The notes under the pieces were generated by a model. That model worked only from the letters and a program-made list of their open reading frames with translations. It had not been told where the DNA came from and ran no database searches. The position numbers were made by a program, and so were the translations under genes. Positions 1-9,286 of a stretch of 64,000 nucleotides of DNA are shown here, piece after piece; position 1 is the stretch's first letter; the number at the start of each line of letters is the position of its first letter. The DNA is taken from NCBI RefSeq assembly GCF_026262505.1, contig NC_067204.1, positions 19,871,300 through 19,935,299 of the forward strand, written 5' to 3'. This DNA is from Trichomonas vaginalis G3. Lineage: Eukaryota; Parabasalia; Trichomonadida; Trichomonadidae.

Positions 1-1
1 A

Positions 2-133
2 TATGAAGGAGGCGTTGAAGATGTTATACCATCTAAGAACTTGAGAGAATCTAAACCAACTCATCTGGGACCATTAGAGCGGGAGTACTGGAAAGATAAA
101 AACATGCCAGAAAGAATAAGAAAATTCTTCTAA
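2..133 (+). CDS. C-terminal end of an unrecognised protein (partial)
   Basis: A reading frame open from the window edge ends with TAA at 131-133 and gives 43 residues, ending in MPERIRKFF. The composition is charged and protein-like. It is probably the tail of a gene that starts outside the window. No family was recognised. Because it is so short, a chance frame cannot be excluded. Confidence 0.35.
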   Translation, partial: YEGGVEDVIPSKNLRESKPTHLGPLEREYWKDKNMPERIRKFF

Positions 134-231
134 ACTTTTTCGTTGGATGTAAATCAGACATGAATGAGAACAGTCATGTATTATTAATGGTACCATTTAT
201 TTTGTCATAAATTTACACCAAAAATAATGTT

Positions 232-282
232 TAGGTGAAGAGGTGAGATATCACCTGTTTTTTCACCTGTTTTCTCACCTCA
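232..282. promoter_or_regulatory. GGTGA/TCACC palindromic cluster, copy 1
   Basis: Two GGTGA words on the + strand are followed by three TCACC words, so the site can form a stem or bind a dimer. The same cluster recurs at 1325-1373, 3091-3125, 11,675-11,722, 42,019-42,068, 43,393-43,442 and 44,455-44,506. This copy lies directly upstream of the gene at 351. An operator or a terminator hairpin are both possible. Confidence 0.5.
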
Positions 283-350
283 TGAATTTTCATGAAATAA
301 AAAATAAAGTTAGTTTTATTTTTATTTATTTTTTATTTTGTATAAAAGAT

Positions 351-1316
351 ATGATTTCAACAATCGGCACAACAACAATTCAAGCCGCGAACGGCGGGAC
401 TCTGTCCACAACAACAGCACCAAACTCGTTAGTCATGAATCCTACGTCAATGTTAGTAGAGATGAAAAACTTCATTCCTTCTTCATATACTTTCGAAACA
501 AAAATCCAGAAGATAAAGCAAGAACTTTTAACAAGTAATTTAGACTGTAGTGCGAAAGATGAAACAAATGAACAGTATCTTTATGAAATGCAGGACCTCA
601 TCGACCATTTACCTAAACTACCTGAAATTCAGCATCAAAAACTCACTATTCCTGAATTCGACGAAATTGAAGTCAAAACAACTGACTCAGTAGAAATAAA
701 GAAGTTCATACGTAAAGTAAATTATGAATTCCTTGGTTTTCATTGCAACCATAAAGTTATGGACAAAGATTGCGATATGGTATATAAAAACATTTCTGAC
801 ATATATAAATCTGAGGAGTTTAAGACTTACGATAACTTTGTTTCATTAGTTGCAAAATGTGTTTGGGAAATAAGAGATAAAGATAGAAGAGGCAAAGTAT
901 GGAACGAACAAATAAGACCCGCTATGTTTGAGATGAAGAGAGCAATTGACGCTTTAGTTGTTCTAGCAGGTCAAATTTCAATGTATAACGCAAAAATGAA
1001 CCCGCAATGTTCTAAATGTAAGGCAGCGATGAGGAAATATAACTACTCCGTCAAAGAGATAGAAAGAATGCGAAACGACTATGCAGATTTAAAGAAAGAA
1101 GCAGAAAAGCCAGCAGAAGATAAAATGGACATGTTAGCATTTCTGAACAAAAACTATCCAACAGCAGAAGATTTCCTTCTATCTGACGTCAAGAAGAAGT
1201 ATAAAGAAACTTTCGGCATTGTTAAAACATTCGATGTACTAAAAGAAGAAATAGAAGCTACAAAACTGTTTAAGATTTCAAATATACATCGTACAATTCA
1301 TGTAAAACGCTTATAA
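351..1316 (+). CDS. Unknown 321-residue element protein, possible DNA-binding regulator
   Basis: The ATG at 351 follows an AT-rich leader (AAATAAAGTTAG, then T-rich DNA) that also precedes the KilA-N gene at 2209 and the related gene at 43,517, which fixes the start. The N-terminus is Thr/Ser-rich (ISTIGTTTI). The middle has charged helices and a CSKCKA pair of cysteines near residue 225 that could bind metal. The C-terminus is a compact helical segment ending in HRTIHVKRL. A close relative lies at 43,517-44,450. Both genes have GGTGA/TCACC palindromes on each side, which suggests, without proof, autoregulation. No family was recognised with confidence. Confidence 0.7.
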   Translation: MISTIGTTTIQAANGGTLSTTTAPNSLVMNPTSMLVEMKNFIPSSYTFETKIQKIKQELLTSNLDCSAKDETNEQYLYEMQDLIDHLPKLPEIQHQKLTIPEFDEIEVKTTDSVEIKKFIRKVNYEFLGFHCNHKVMDKDCDMVYKNISDIYKSEEFKTYDNFVSLVAKCVWEIRDKDRRGKVWNEQIRPAMFEMKRAIDALVVLAGQISMYNAKMNPQCSKCKAAMRKYNYSVKEIERMRNDYADLKKEAEKPAEDKMDMLAFLNKNYPTAEDFLLSDVKKKYKETFGIVKTFDVLKEEIEATKLFKISNIHRTIHVKRL

Positions 1317-1324
1317 AATAACTA

Positions 1325-1373
1325 GGGTGAAAAATTAGGTGAAAAAACAGGTGATATCTCACCTCTTCACCTA
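1325..1373. promoter_or_regulatory. GGTGA/TCACC palindromic cluster, copy 2
   Basis: Three GGTGA words are followed by two TCACC words just after the stop codon of the 351-1316 gene. It is nearly the inverse of the cluster before the gene, so the gene is bracketed by it. Confidence 0.5.
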
Positions 1374-1484
1374 AATTATATTTTTGGTCAAAGCTTCCAC
1401 GAGAGAAAAGATTCCTCATTTGCTAAGGATTCCAAAAATGAAAAAATCGTTGATTTCGGCTGAGAAAAAACGGCAAAAACCCTT

Positions 1485-1548
1485 CTTCCACGGGAACAAA
1501 GAAATAAAGAAGAAATAAAGTAAATTTTTTTATTTATTCCCGTGGAAG
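1485..1548. repeat. 12-bp perfect inverted repeat, possible hairpin
   Basis: CTTCCACGGGAA at 1485-1496 is matched by TTCCCGTGGAAG at 1537-1548, with a 40-base AT-rich loop. It lies in the 1317-1664 gap, which holds no convincing gene. A partial echo, CTTCCACGAGAG, is at about 1395. Its function is unknown; a terminator or a short element end are options. Confidence 0.5.
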
Positions 1549-1610
1549 ATAGAGCACTTTTATGACACTTTTTATTCACGACAAACAAGACAAATAAAGA
1601 AAATAAGAAA

Positions 1611-1700
1611 ATACGGCGCTGTCGCGGTTCGAACCACAGACCCTGACCCCTCCATAACACCACCTTAGACCACTGTGCTACGTAGCCTGTCGACATAAGA
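1611..1700 (-). other. tRNA-like segment with A and B box matches
   Basis: On the minus strand TAGCACAGTGG (1670-1680) fits the Pol III A box. GGTTCGAACC (1626-1635) fits the B box, 34 bases further on, which is the normal tRNA spacing. Paired acceptor and T stems of normal form could not be drawn, so it is not called a tRNA gene. It may be a decayed tRNA, a tRNA-derived sequence or a Pol III promoter relic. Confidence 0.35.
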
Positions 1701-2101
1701 TTTTATAAATTGCATATTTGACGTAAATTTATTTCCATCTGGCTTCCCACTGCATAAGATATTCATACGTGTTTGTAAGACATTCATTAAACTTCTTTCT
1801 ATTGCATCTAATCTTGCGTTATTTTTTTCAATAACTTGTCTGTATTCTTCATCATCTCCAGCAGTGTTTGGGTCTTCACGTTTAAAATATTCATTGTTAA
1901 CCAATTTTTTTCTACAAATTTTATTAGTGTTTGATTCACTTCGTTATGATAACGGTCATATTCTTTCAATACGTAAGTGAAGACAAAATGCGTCGTACCT
2001 TCAATCTTAAAGCTTAAAGAACTTTCAACACAGTTTTGAGGGTCTGTCAGTGCGTCAATGAGATAGTATTCGAAGTCAGTCAATAATCTTTTTAAAGTCA
2101 T
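1665..2101 (-). pseudogene. Element A protein of unknown function, broken
   Basis: The minus-strand gene starts at ATG 2101 (MTLKRLLTDFEYYLIDAL) and diverges from the KilA-N gene at 2209. Its first half resembles the protein at 15,237-15,686 on the minus strand: both have about 45 residues leading to an F-x-E/YD-x-Y/N-H pattern, then a KFV motif. That makes a small element-specific family with one member near each end of A. About one break is present. No known domain was recognised. Confidence 0.5.
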
Positions 2102-2208
2102 TTCATACAGGATAAAATTTAATGTTGTGAAGAAATAGTGTTTATCTCAAAAAAAATAAAGTTAGTTTTTATTTTATTTATTTTTTTATCCTGTATGTAA
2201 AGACAGAT
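2102..2208. promoter_or_regulatory. Divergent promoter region with shared AT-rich leader
   Basis: This short gap separates the divergent starts at 2101 (minus) and 2209 (plus). It contains AATAAAGTTAG followed by a long run of T/A-rich DNA ending at the start codon. The same leader precedes 351 and 43,517 and, in part, 11,391, so these genes may be controlled together. Confidence 0.5.
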
Positions 2209-3036
2209 ATGTCAACATTAGAGAACACAACAACTGCTATCGTTCATGAAGCCATAAATGAAGAATACGAATACATACAGTATAACAAACAGTTACGTCT
2301 CATTCGTTCAGTCAAAGATGACATGTACCAAATGCAAAGTATAATGAATGCTCTTCAGTCTACAAAGCAAGCATATCATTGGTTTGAAAACCAACAGACA
2401 AAAGAACTTTTAGAAGAATTTCCTCATATGATTGCTTCCCTCGGAAAACCGAGAGAAGAGATTCCGTACGAAAATCGCAAGAATTTGGCTCCTGGTTTGA
2501 AAGGTTATTATGTTCATAGACTTTTAGTAAATGCTGTAGCAATGTGGGCTTCACCTCGTTACGCTTGTTATATTTTCATGATGTTAGATGAACTATATAA
2601 AGCAGAACGTGGAGAGATGGAAAAGAAACTTCAAGCAAAAGATGAAGTCATTGAATCCAAAGACAAAAGCATACAGAAAAGAATACCGCGTTCAGTACCA
2701 AAAGGAAAGGAAAAGAGTTATAAGTATATGATTTATACTGAAGAGTTGGAGAATGAAGAAGACAGAGATATGGTTATGTTGCATTTAGTCAGAAGAAACA
2801 ACAAAAGCTTTTACGACCTTGCTAAAATATATAAATCTGACAGAAACTGGTTCTATCGTGAAAACTTACCGATTTCAATGACACCGAATGAGCAAATAAA
2901 AGAAATTGTCAAAAATACTCTTCCTCAAACACACTATGACATCAAAGGTTGCACAATACTTACCTTCAAAGAAGACTTACCATTACTGAAGGAAAAAATA
3001 ACAGAATATTTCGATAACTTCAAAGAGGAAGAATGA
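2209..3036 (+). CDS. KilA-N domain protein
   Basis: This 275-residue open frame starts at ATG 2209. Residues about 98-130 (GYYVHRLLVNAVAMW, then ASPRYACYIF) fit the C-terminal half of the KilA-N DNA-binding domain of large DNA viruses and phages. A charged coiled linker (KAERGEMEKKLQAKDEV) follows, then a C-terminal domain of about 110 residues with KYMIYTEEL, like domains that accompany KilA-N in viral regulators. By family it is probably a sequence-specific DNA-binding regulator acting in the nucleus. Two tandem copies of a 25-base segment and a GGTGA palindrome follow the stop codon. A short inverted echo of residues about 70-87 lies at 16,732-16,784. Confidence 0.65.
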   Translation: MSTLENTTTAIVHEAINEEYEYIQYNKQLRLIRSVKDDMYQMQSIMNALQSTKQAYHWFENQQTKELLEEFPHMIASLGKPREEIPYENRKNLAPGLKGYYVHRLLVNAVAMWASPRYACYIFMMLDELYKAERGEMEKKLQAKDEVIESKDKSIQKRIPRSVPKGKEKSYKYMIYTEELENEEDRDMVMLHLVRRNNKSFYDLAKIYKSDRNWFYRENLPISMTPNEQIKEIVKNTLPQTHYDIKGCTILTFKEDLPLLKEKITEYFDNFKEEE

Positions 3037-3084
3037 AGTCACGACAACATTAACGAAAGAAGTCACGACAACATTAACGAAGAG
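3037..3084. repeat. Tandem duplication of about 25 bases
   Basis: AGTCACGACAACATTAACGA occurs twice in tandem immediately after the KilA-N stop codon. It is a short local duplication with no evident role. Confidence 0.7.
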
Positions 3085-3090
3085 AGAATG

Positions 3091-3125
3091 AGGTGAAAAA
3101 ACAGGTGAAATCTCACCTCTTCACC
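3091..3125. promoter_or_regulatory. GGTGA/TCACC palindromic cluster, copy 3
   Basis: Two GGTGA words face two TCACC words between the convergent ends of the KilA-N gene and the minus-strand gene at 3142. This position favours a terminator hairpin here, although the same cluster also sits upstream of other genes. Confidence 0.5.
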
Positions 3126-3141
3126 AAAAATATATTTTTGG

Positions 3142-3615
3142 TTAAATAGCTTCAGGGTCAATTTCTTCAACCATTTCACTTCCTTCGTCAATGTCAATAG
3201 AAGCTTCTTCAACCTTTGGTAAGAACTTTTGTATAACATCTTTGTTCGTTATTGTCTTCAGAGATGAAGGATAATATTTCACAGATGTTTCACCCTTCTT
3301 ATATTCTTTCTGTTCGGAAAGATTCATAGCAATACTGAAGAAGTCAATGTTGGAGTTCTTTATAACAGTATAATGAGTATCTTTGACATTCACGAAGAAA
3401 CCCTTTTGTTTCAAAACTACTGCTAACTCTTGTGAAGTATAACGTTTGCGGTCAATGACAATAGCTAATGGTCTGACATACTGACCGAACTTAGATTCTT
3501 TCACAAACTTCTTGTTAAAGATAACATTAACGTTTGCAGAACCATTGAACTCATTCTTGATGGCAGTAGCGAGAGCATTGTATGAAAAGAACTTGCAATC
3601 TTGCATGTGTTTCAT
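3142..3615 (-). CDS. Unknown 157-residue protein with acidic C-terminal tail
   Basis: The minus-strand frame is open from ATG 3615, which follows ATTTTTATTTTA, the usual leader in this element. The body is mixed alpha/beta in character (KPLAIVIDRKRY-like strands, VKDTHYTVIKN). The last 20 residues are strongly acidic and end EEIDPEAI. That tail resembles the ENIDIDPEMF end of the 14,801-15,220 protein. Acidic tails of this kind are typical of single-stranded DNA binding proteins, so a replication role is possible but not shown. No family was recognised. Confidence 0.6.
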   Translation of the reverse strand: MKHMQDCKFFSYNALATAIKNEFNGSANVNVIFNKKFVKESKFGQYVRPLAIVIDRKRYTSQELAVVLKQKGFFVNVKDTHYTVIKNSNIDFFSIAMNLSEQKEYKKGETSVKYYPSSLKTITNKDVIQKFLPKVEEASIDIDEGSEMVEEIDPEAI

Positions 3616-3704
3616 TAAAATAAAAATATTAAATTATTTTGAAAAATAACTTAAAAAAATGTAATCTAATTTTTCAAAAAATATTTTTTTATTTCCTACT
3701 AAAG

Positions 3705-6700
3705 ATGTATCGGAAGTTGTCTAAGTTAGAACACTCGGAAATAAAACAACTTCTTACAGAAGCTAATATAGATGTTGCAAAACATTACGCGACAAACAAA
3801 AAAGCACTCGCTGACTTCATTAAAGACTACAATGGTGCAATAAGTTATGATAGAATTCATGAGTTCATAAAGCCGCAACGCGGCGAGGACGAAGTCCATG
3901 CAAGAGCATTTCCTTTAAATGACATTGCTATTGACTTATATCATAGACGTTCAGTACCTCATGAAGTAAGAAGAGAAATGTTTGACATAACAAATGCGAA
4001 CGTTGGTCATACTCGTAAAGCTCTTTCGCATGATGTTCGTCAAGAAATGTTTGACATAACAAATGCAAACGTTGGTGAAACAAGAAGAAGAGACGACACA
4101 CTGAAACAACAGAGAAGAGAGATGTTTAAAAGTGCTATAGAACAAGTTCGCAAAGCTAACGATGTCATTCGTTCCATTGACGACAAACCAAAAGAAGGTG
4201 AGAGATGGTTAAAGAAAGATGAAGAGAATAGGAAGAGAAATGTGAAGTCAGGCAATAGACTCATTGACTTTAACATCGAAGCTTTAGATGAACCAAACAG
4301 AGAATATTTACACAAACATTTCGGTAAGGTTTTCATGAGACTCTTAGAGAAGATTAAAATAAACTCACAACAAAGATGGATGGTATGTTATAAACTTGGT
4401 GGAAAGTATGAATGTTCTACGTTAAACCTCAATAATATTGGAACATTACTACATCAGCTCTTGAAGGAGAACTTTATATCAGAGATAGAAGCAAATGCTG
4501 CAGGTATTGTTGAAATGCACTATGACTTCTTCTTGACAAACATAAAGAATCTTACTGAAATAAAGATGTATGATTTAACAGAATATGAAGGCTTAACGAT
4601 GTCAGATGTAAAGAAAGGCAAACCAAAAAAGAGACCATATAGAGATGAAAGCACACTGACAAATGACCAGAAAGCCATTTTGGAAGCTCTTAAGCAAACA
4701 GGAAACCCAGCACTTATAGAAAGCTTTTGGAAAGATAATGGTGAAAAGAAGTTTTATAAGAAGAGAAGCGGTCAGTTATGGAAGTATCTTTGCACATTAC
4801 CTATAAATCTTGAACGCTACCAAATCTTCAATGAACTGAACAAAAGAACTGCAATACTTATGACAGAGGACAATTGTTTCGTTTATGCTTGCATTCAGGC
4901 TGGAGTAAATGAAGAAACTATTGACCACATGAGAGAAGTCATTCGTGTTAGAGACTTTCCTCAAAGTAAAGTACAAGAAATTTCTGACGCAACAGGTATA
5001 GCATTTAATGTTACCATTGGTTATTTCAATGACTCAAGACATAATGAAATAAAGAGATACATACCAAAAGAATGTGAAACTGTTAGAACTATTGACTTAC
5101 TTCTTGTTGAAGACCACTACATGCTAAATGAAAGACTTCCAATGACAACATACTTCATTCGAAACTATAAAGAAATTCTCAAAGCTTGTGGTGGAATGAA
5201 CATTGAGAAACAGATGAAGATTTATACAAAGAGAGAAGATAAATATGTAGTTCGTTATGATAGAACAACACCGTTATGGGATGTTATGAAAACATTGTGG
5301 GAGTGCAAATATTTCGAACCTATTTCTTATGGAGAACTTTTCACATATACTACTGACTTATATAAACAGAACCTTGCACCATTTAAAGATTTGACATATG
5401 CTCCAAAGTATTGTGTACAACTGAAGAAGAAAGCAGAGTCAAAAGAAGTAAATAAAGCTAAATGTAAATTCATTCCTGAGCACGTTTTCTTTGCTTTGAC
5501 TTTGAGTGTAGTACGGATGGCTTTCATAAAGCTTTTAACATCTGTTATGACAGTGAAGATGGTTCAGTGAGTGAAAGCATTTGGGGTCAAAACTGTGCAA
5601 CAGAATTTTTGGAAAGACTCCCTGACAAGAGTTTAATATATTTTCACAACCTCAGTTATGACATAAACTTCATCTTAAGACACATGACAGAAGTGAAAGG
5701 AACTCCCATCATTAAAGGTTCACGAACAATGCAAATAACTGGTTTATATAAAGGACGGGCAATTATTATAAAAGACTCTTACAGTGTTATAAATAAGAAG
5801 CTTAAACTATTTCCTGCTATGTTTAACTTACAAACAGGACCGAAAGAAGTATTTCCATATAACTACTACAGCAGTGTTTTGTTAGCAAATGACAACAGAA
5901 CTGGTGTCATTTCTGAAGCATGTAAGTTTATCCGGGATGCAGATACATTTATGAAAAACATAGATTCCATCAAAGGTTGCAGAATAGATGAGAACCACTT
6001 CGACTTAGAAAAATATAGCACGTTTTACTGCAAACAAGATGTAAGAATTTTAAGAGAAGGTTTTGTAAAGTTCCGCAATGACTTATTGAAAGAGTTTGAT
6101 TTAAACGTTTATGACTACGTTAGTATTTGTTCAATTGCTAACAAATTGTTTTTGAGAACAGAGTATACTTCCCGAATGGAAATCTTTATGACCTCTCAAA
6201 TAAACCAAGAGAATTTATTTCGAGATGCATTCAAGGTGGAAGATGTATGTTGTCAGATAACATGAAACAAAAGAGCAAAAAGAAACTCATTGCTGACTTC
6301 GACACTGTTTCATTATATCCTTCAGCTATAGCAAGACTTTATACTTTAGAAGGTATTCCAAAAGTATTGAAGGAAGAAATGTTAAACACAGAGTATCTCA
6401 TGAGACATTTATTCGATGATGACCAAAAGGAACCCATTGGTGAAAAGTTTATGTCTGGCTTCTTTGTTCTCATTAAGATAACAGAGATTGGTATACCCAG
6501 ACACTTTCATTTAATAGTTTGCGACCCTGAACTAAATCCAGAACTTAACGTTCCAAGAAGTTCAAACACTTGCTGTCTCATGTATGTTGACCATATAACA
6601 TTACAAGACCTCATAAAATATCAAGGTGTCAAATGTGAAGTGTTGCAAGGATACTATTACGATGGAAACAGAGATATGAGAATAAGAGATGAAGTAAAGA

Positions 6701-7558
6701 AGTTGTTTGAGTTAAGGTTAAAGTATAAGAAAGAAGAAAACCCCTTACAAGAAATTATAAAACTCATTCTGAACAGCATTTATGGCAAATTCTATTCTAT
6801 CTCCTATTGAGTCAAAAATAACCATAGTAGATGACAAAGATGCTATAAGATATGCTATAAGAATTACAACCATATAGTGAAGTTCGAAGGTTTGGATGGT
6901 TCAGATAAAACTATTTTCAAGCTAACGAAAAGCATTTGCAGACACTTTAACTTCTGTCCACTTGGTGTTAATATTCTGTCTATGTCAAAACGTATTATGA
7001 ATGAAGTATTCTGTACTGCAGAGGACATGGGTCTTCAAAATCTTTTACCAGGATACCGACAGTATGCACTTATATAATGAAGACATCCCAAAGCTTGCAG
7101 CAGAGTTTAAGAAGAGATACGGTAGAGAACTTATAGGAAAGAACCTTGGTCAATTTCATAGCGACTTTGCAGAAATAACACCTGGAAAACAAAGTTTAGC
7201 TTATAAAAGTATTTTCTGTGGAAAGAAGACCTACATAGACTTACTCACGAATGATTTAAATGAAGTTGCATTTCACTGCAGAATGAAAGGCGTGAAGCAA
7301 GATGTTATTGCTTTAACCGCTAATGAAATGTTTCCTGAAGCTATACAATGCTATTACAATGAAGATAAGAACATTCACATACCTGTTGGAACATATGACA
7401 AAGACTCTGAGTTCAGTTTAATGAAACTTTACAAAGCACTTTATGATGGTCAAGAGATTGCATTCGACTTATGTAAGTCATGTCAACCTTGCTTTGCTGA
7501 AAAGTTCAACTTTTCAATAACGACTAAAACAAGCTTTATTCGTAAGTTGAAGTTCTGA
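3705..7558 (+). pseudogene. Protein-primed type DNA polymerase B of element A, broken
   Basis: This is the Polinton polymerase, which by family copies the element from a protein primer at its ends. The start at ATG 3705 follows ATTTTTTTATTTCC...TAAAG. In order one sees: an N-terminal part with a 14-residue duplication (EMFDITNANVG twice, residues about 88-126); a Cys/His domain with DNCFVYAC near residue 391 and EDHYMLNE near 471; exonuclease-type motifs FHNLSYDINF and YCKQDVRIL; palm motif A DFDTVSLYPSAIA; motif B LILNSIYGKF; and motif C DTDSMHLY. The full set of family B motifs makes the assignment firm. The gene is a fossil with about four breaks. The Cys/His domain looks OTU- or papain-like; that part is tentative. 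Confidence 0.85.
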
Positions 7559-7661
7559 GGTCATTTATTTTTGTCAGCAATGAGGTCATTTGTGATAAAA
7601 ATAAGCGCTAGCGGCATGGGCGAAGCCTATGTGGTCATTTACAATACAGCTATTGTAGAGT

Positions 7662-8490
7662 TTAACAATTGTGCTTCAATGTATAAACAATCTTATCTGG
7701 AGGTAAGAACACTGGGCACTTATGGTCATGAGTGGAGAACATGTCTATCCAAAACTCACGATTGAAGCCAGTAAGCTTGTAATACTTAGGATTTGACAGT
7801 GGTGAAGTTCTTGTATGACCAATGAACTCATTTTCAACTCCCTTACTTAAGTTTGAATATAATATAGCTTGCTTTCTATCCCAAATGCCAGGTGTTACAA
7901 TCTTTGAAAATTCATTTTTCCTCGGAAGTATTGCATCATAATTGAAAACATTCTTGAAGTCTTCATTGGTTCAGAGATTTGAAACCTTATACGTAATGGA
8001 TTTTCTTTCTTTTTAGCGACTTCATTGAATGGTGAATATATAACAAACTGACAGTCATGAGTTCCATCTTCATTTTCATTAAATTCATAATGAAAGTCTA
8101 TAAGTTGTGGCTGACTACCTTCTTCTTTCAGTTGTGCAAGAAACTCACGTAAAGGCTGTAAAGTTTGTACTTCAATATTGAACTTTTTCTCGAACATCTC
8201 ATTAAATGAAATCATACATTGCAACAATGTTGTATCGTCTTTAAAGTATTTGTATATGTGAATGTTTTGGGCGCTTAAAGACTGTTCGTCATTTTCTATC
8301 TCGACTTGAAGTATAAAGTCAACCTTTCTGAAAGCACGTGTTATATACATAGATGTTATGCCAATGTACTTCTCTTCATTTATGTTCACAATCCAGTCTG
8401 TTGGAAACTTAAACGTTACTCTGTTCCCTTTATTTTGACGTCAGGGTTTTCACTACTGAACGCAACAGATAAAGGTATTTGTCTATACAT
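7662..8490 (-). pseudogene. Probable minor structural (vertex-type) protein of element A, broken
   Basis: The minus-strand start at 8490 follows TTTATTTTTATCC...CTAATG, the element's leader. Its length (about 276 codons) and layout match the 282-residue protein at 26,340: an N-terminal segment, a T/R-W-I/L segment leading to an IGI/IGF-x(2,4)-R pattern, a variable middle, and a C-terminus ending in short beta strands. The family call 'minor structural protein' rests on its presence in each element beside capsid-associated genes, not on a recognised domain. About two breaks. Confidence 0.45.
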
Positions 8491-8513
8491 TAGTTTGGAT
8501 AAAAATAAACCAT

Positions 8514-8783
8514 TTACTCTTTCTTTGCTTCAGCTTCCTTTGCTTTTTTCTTCCTTTGCTTTTGCTTCTTCTCTAGCTTTTTTCGCCAGCAAACGTGGGT
8601 TCTTCTGTCTTCCAGCAGCTAATGCAGCTAGTTGTTTTTCACTAAGTTTTCTCTTTGGTCTCTCTGGCTTTTGTTCTGTTTTTGTTCCTTCAGTTCGGAT
8701 AAAATTTGTTCACGAATTTCTTTCTTCAATGCTTCAACATCTATGACCCCTTGGGTCTTGTCCGTAGGATTTGACTGAGTCAT
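8514..8783 (-). pseudogene. Small lysine-rich coiled-coil protein, broken
   Basis: The minus-strand gene starts at ATG 8783 (MTQSNPTDKTQGVIDVEALK) and ends just upstream of the 8490 start. The C-terminal half is dominated by Lys, Ala and Glu with LSEKQLAALAAGRQ, suggesting a basic helix that could bind nucleic acid or a virion partner. About one break. No family recognised. Confidence 0.4.
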
Positions 8784-8828
8784 TTGACTGTAGATAAAAA
8801 ACTAAATTAAAACTTTAACCGATGTAAA

Positions 8829-9259
8829 ATGAGCTTGTCAAAATCAGAACGAGAGTCTATTATATTAAATGACGCCAGAGGAATACAACATCCTTTCTAT
8901 TATGTAAGTCAGAGTAAAGATGGTAAAATATATGTAAGAAAAAGAAAGGTTCCATTAGCGAATGCAGAGAGCGACAACATTAAGGTGCATGGCAAGGGAA
9001 GCCACGAAGCCCATATAAAACCTTCTGTACAAACTGAGCCACCAAAAGACAAGAAGAAAAGAAGCCAGATGTACTTTCAATAACGAACCAAGAGCTTATT
9101 GCAAAGTTCGTGAATTTCATTGAAAAGCAAACCGAGTCAAAGAACCCTGACCCACCAGTGAAAGAAGTTGAGACAAAAGAGAATGTACAGTTCATTGAAA
9201 ATGTCAAGAAACAACTTCCACCACGAATACCAAGAAGAAGAGTGAGAATAATGAAGTAA
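8829..9259 (+). pseudogene. Small protein with PxxYxVxxxxDGxxxxRK module, broken
   Basis: It starts at ATG 8829 (MSLSKSERESIILNDARG) and lies directly upstream of the major capsid gene. The first 45 residues (HPFYYVSQSKDGKIYVRKRK) match a module also seen at 11,391 and in the 194-residue B protein at 47,711. The C-terminal part is basic, ending in Arg-rich sequence. About one break. A virion or DNA-associated role is only a guess. Confidence 0.5.
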
Positions 9260-9286
9260 ATAGATATTTTTATCTGAAGTAAATAC

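Noticed and set aside
1388-1696. Minus-strand frame of 102 codons
   Set aside because: It covers the tRNA-like segment and the hairpin, lacks any start leader, and has low-complexity Phe/Leu-rich sequence; taken as a chance frame.
1611-1700. Calling a tRNA gene
   Set aside because: The A and B boxes match, but the acceptor and T stems do not pair; kept only as tRNA-like.
7571-7765. Plus-strand 64-codon frame
   Set aside because: It overlaps the 3' end of the minus-strand structural gene and has no start leader.
8306-8746. Plus-strand 146-codon frame
   Set aside because: It runs antisense through two minus-strand genes and is Ser/Phe/Leu-rich, as expected of an antisense frame.
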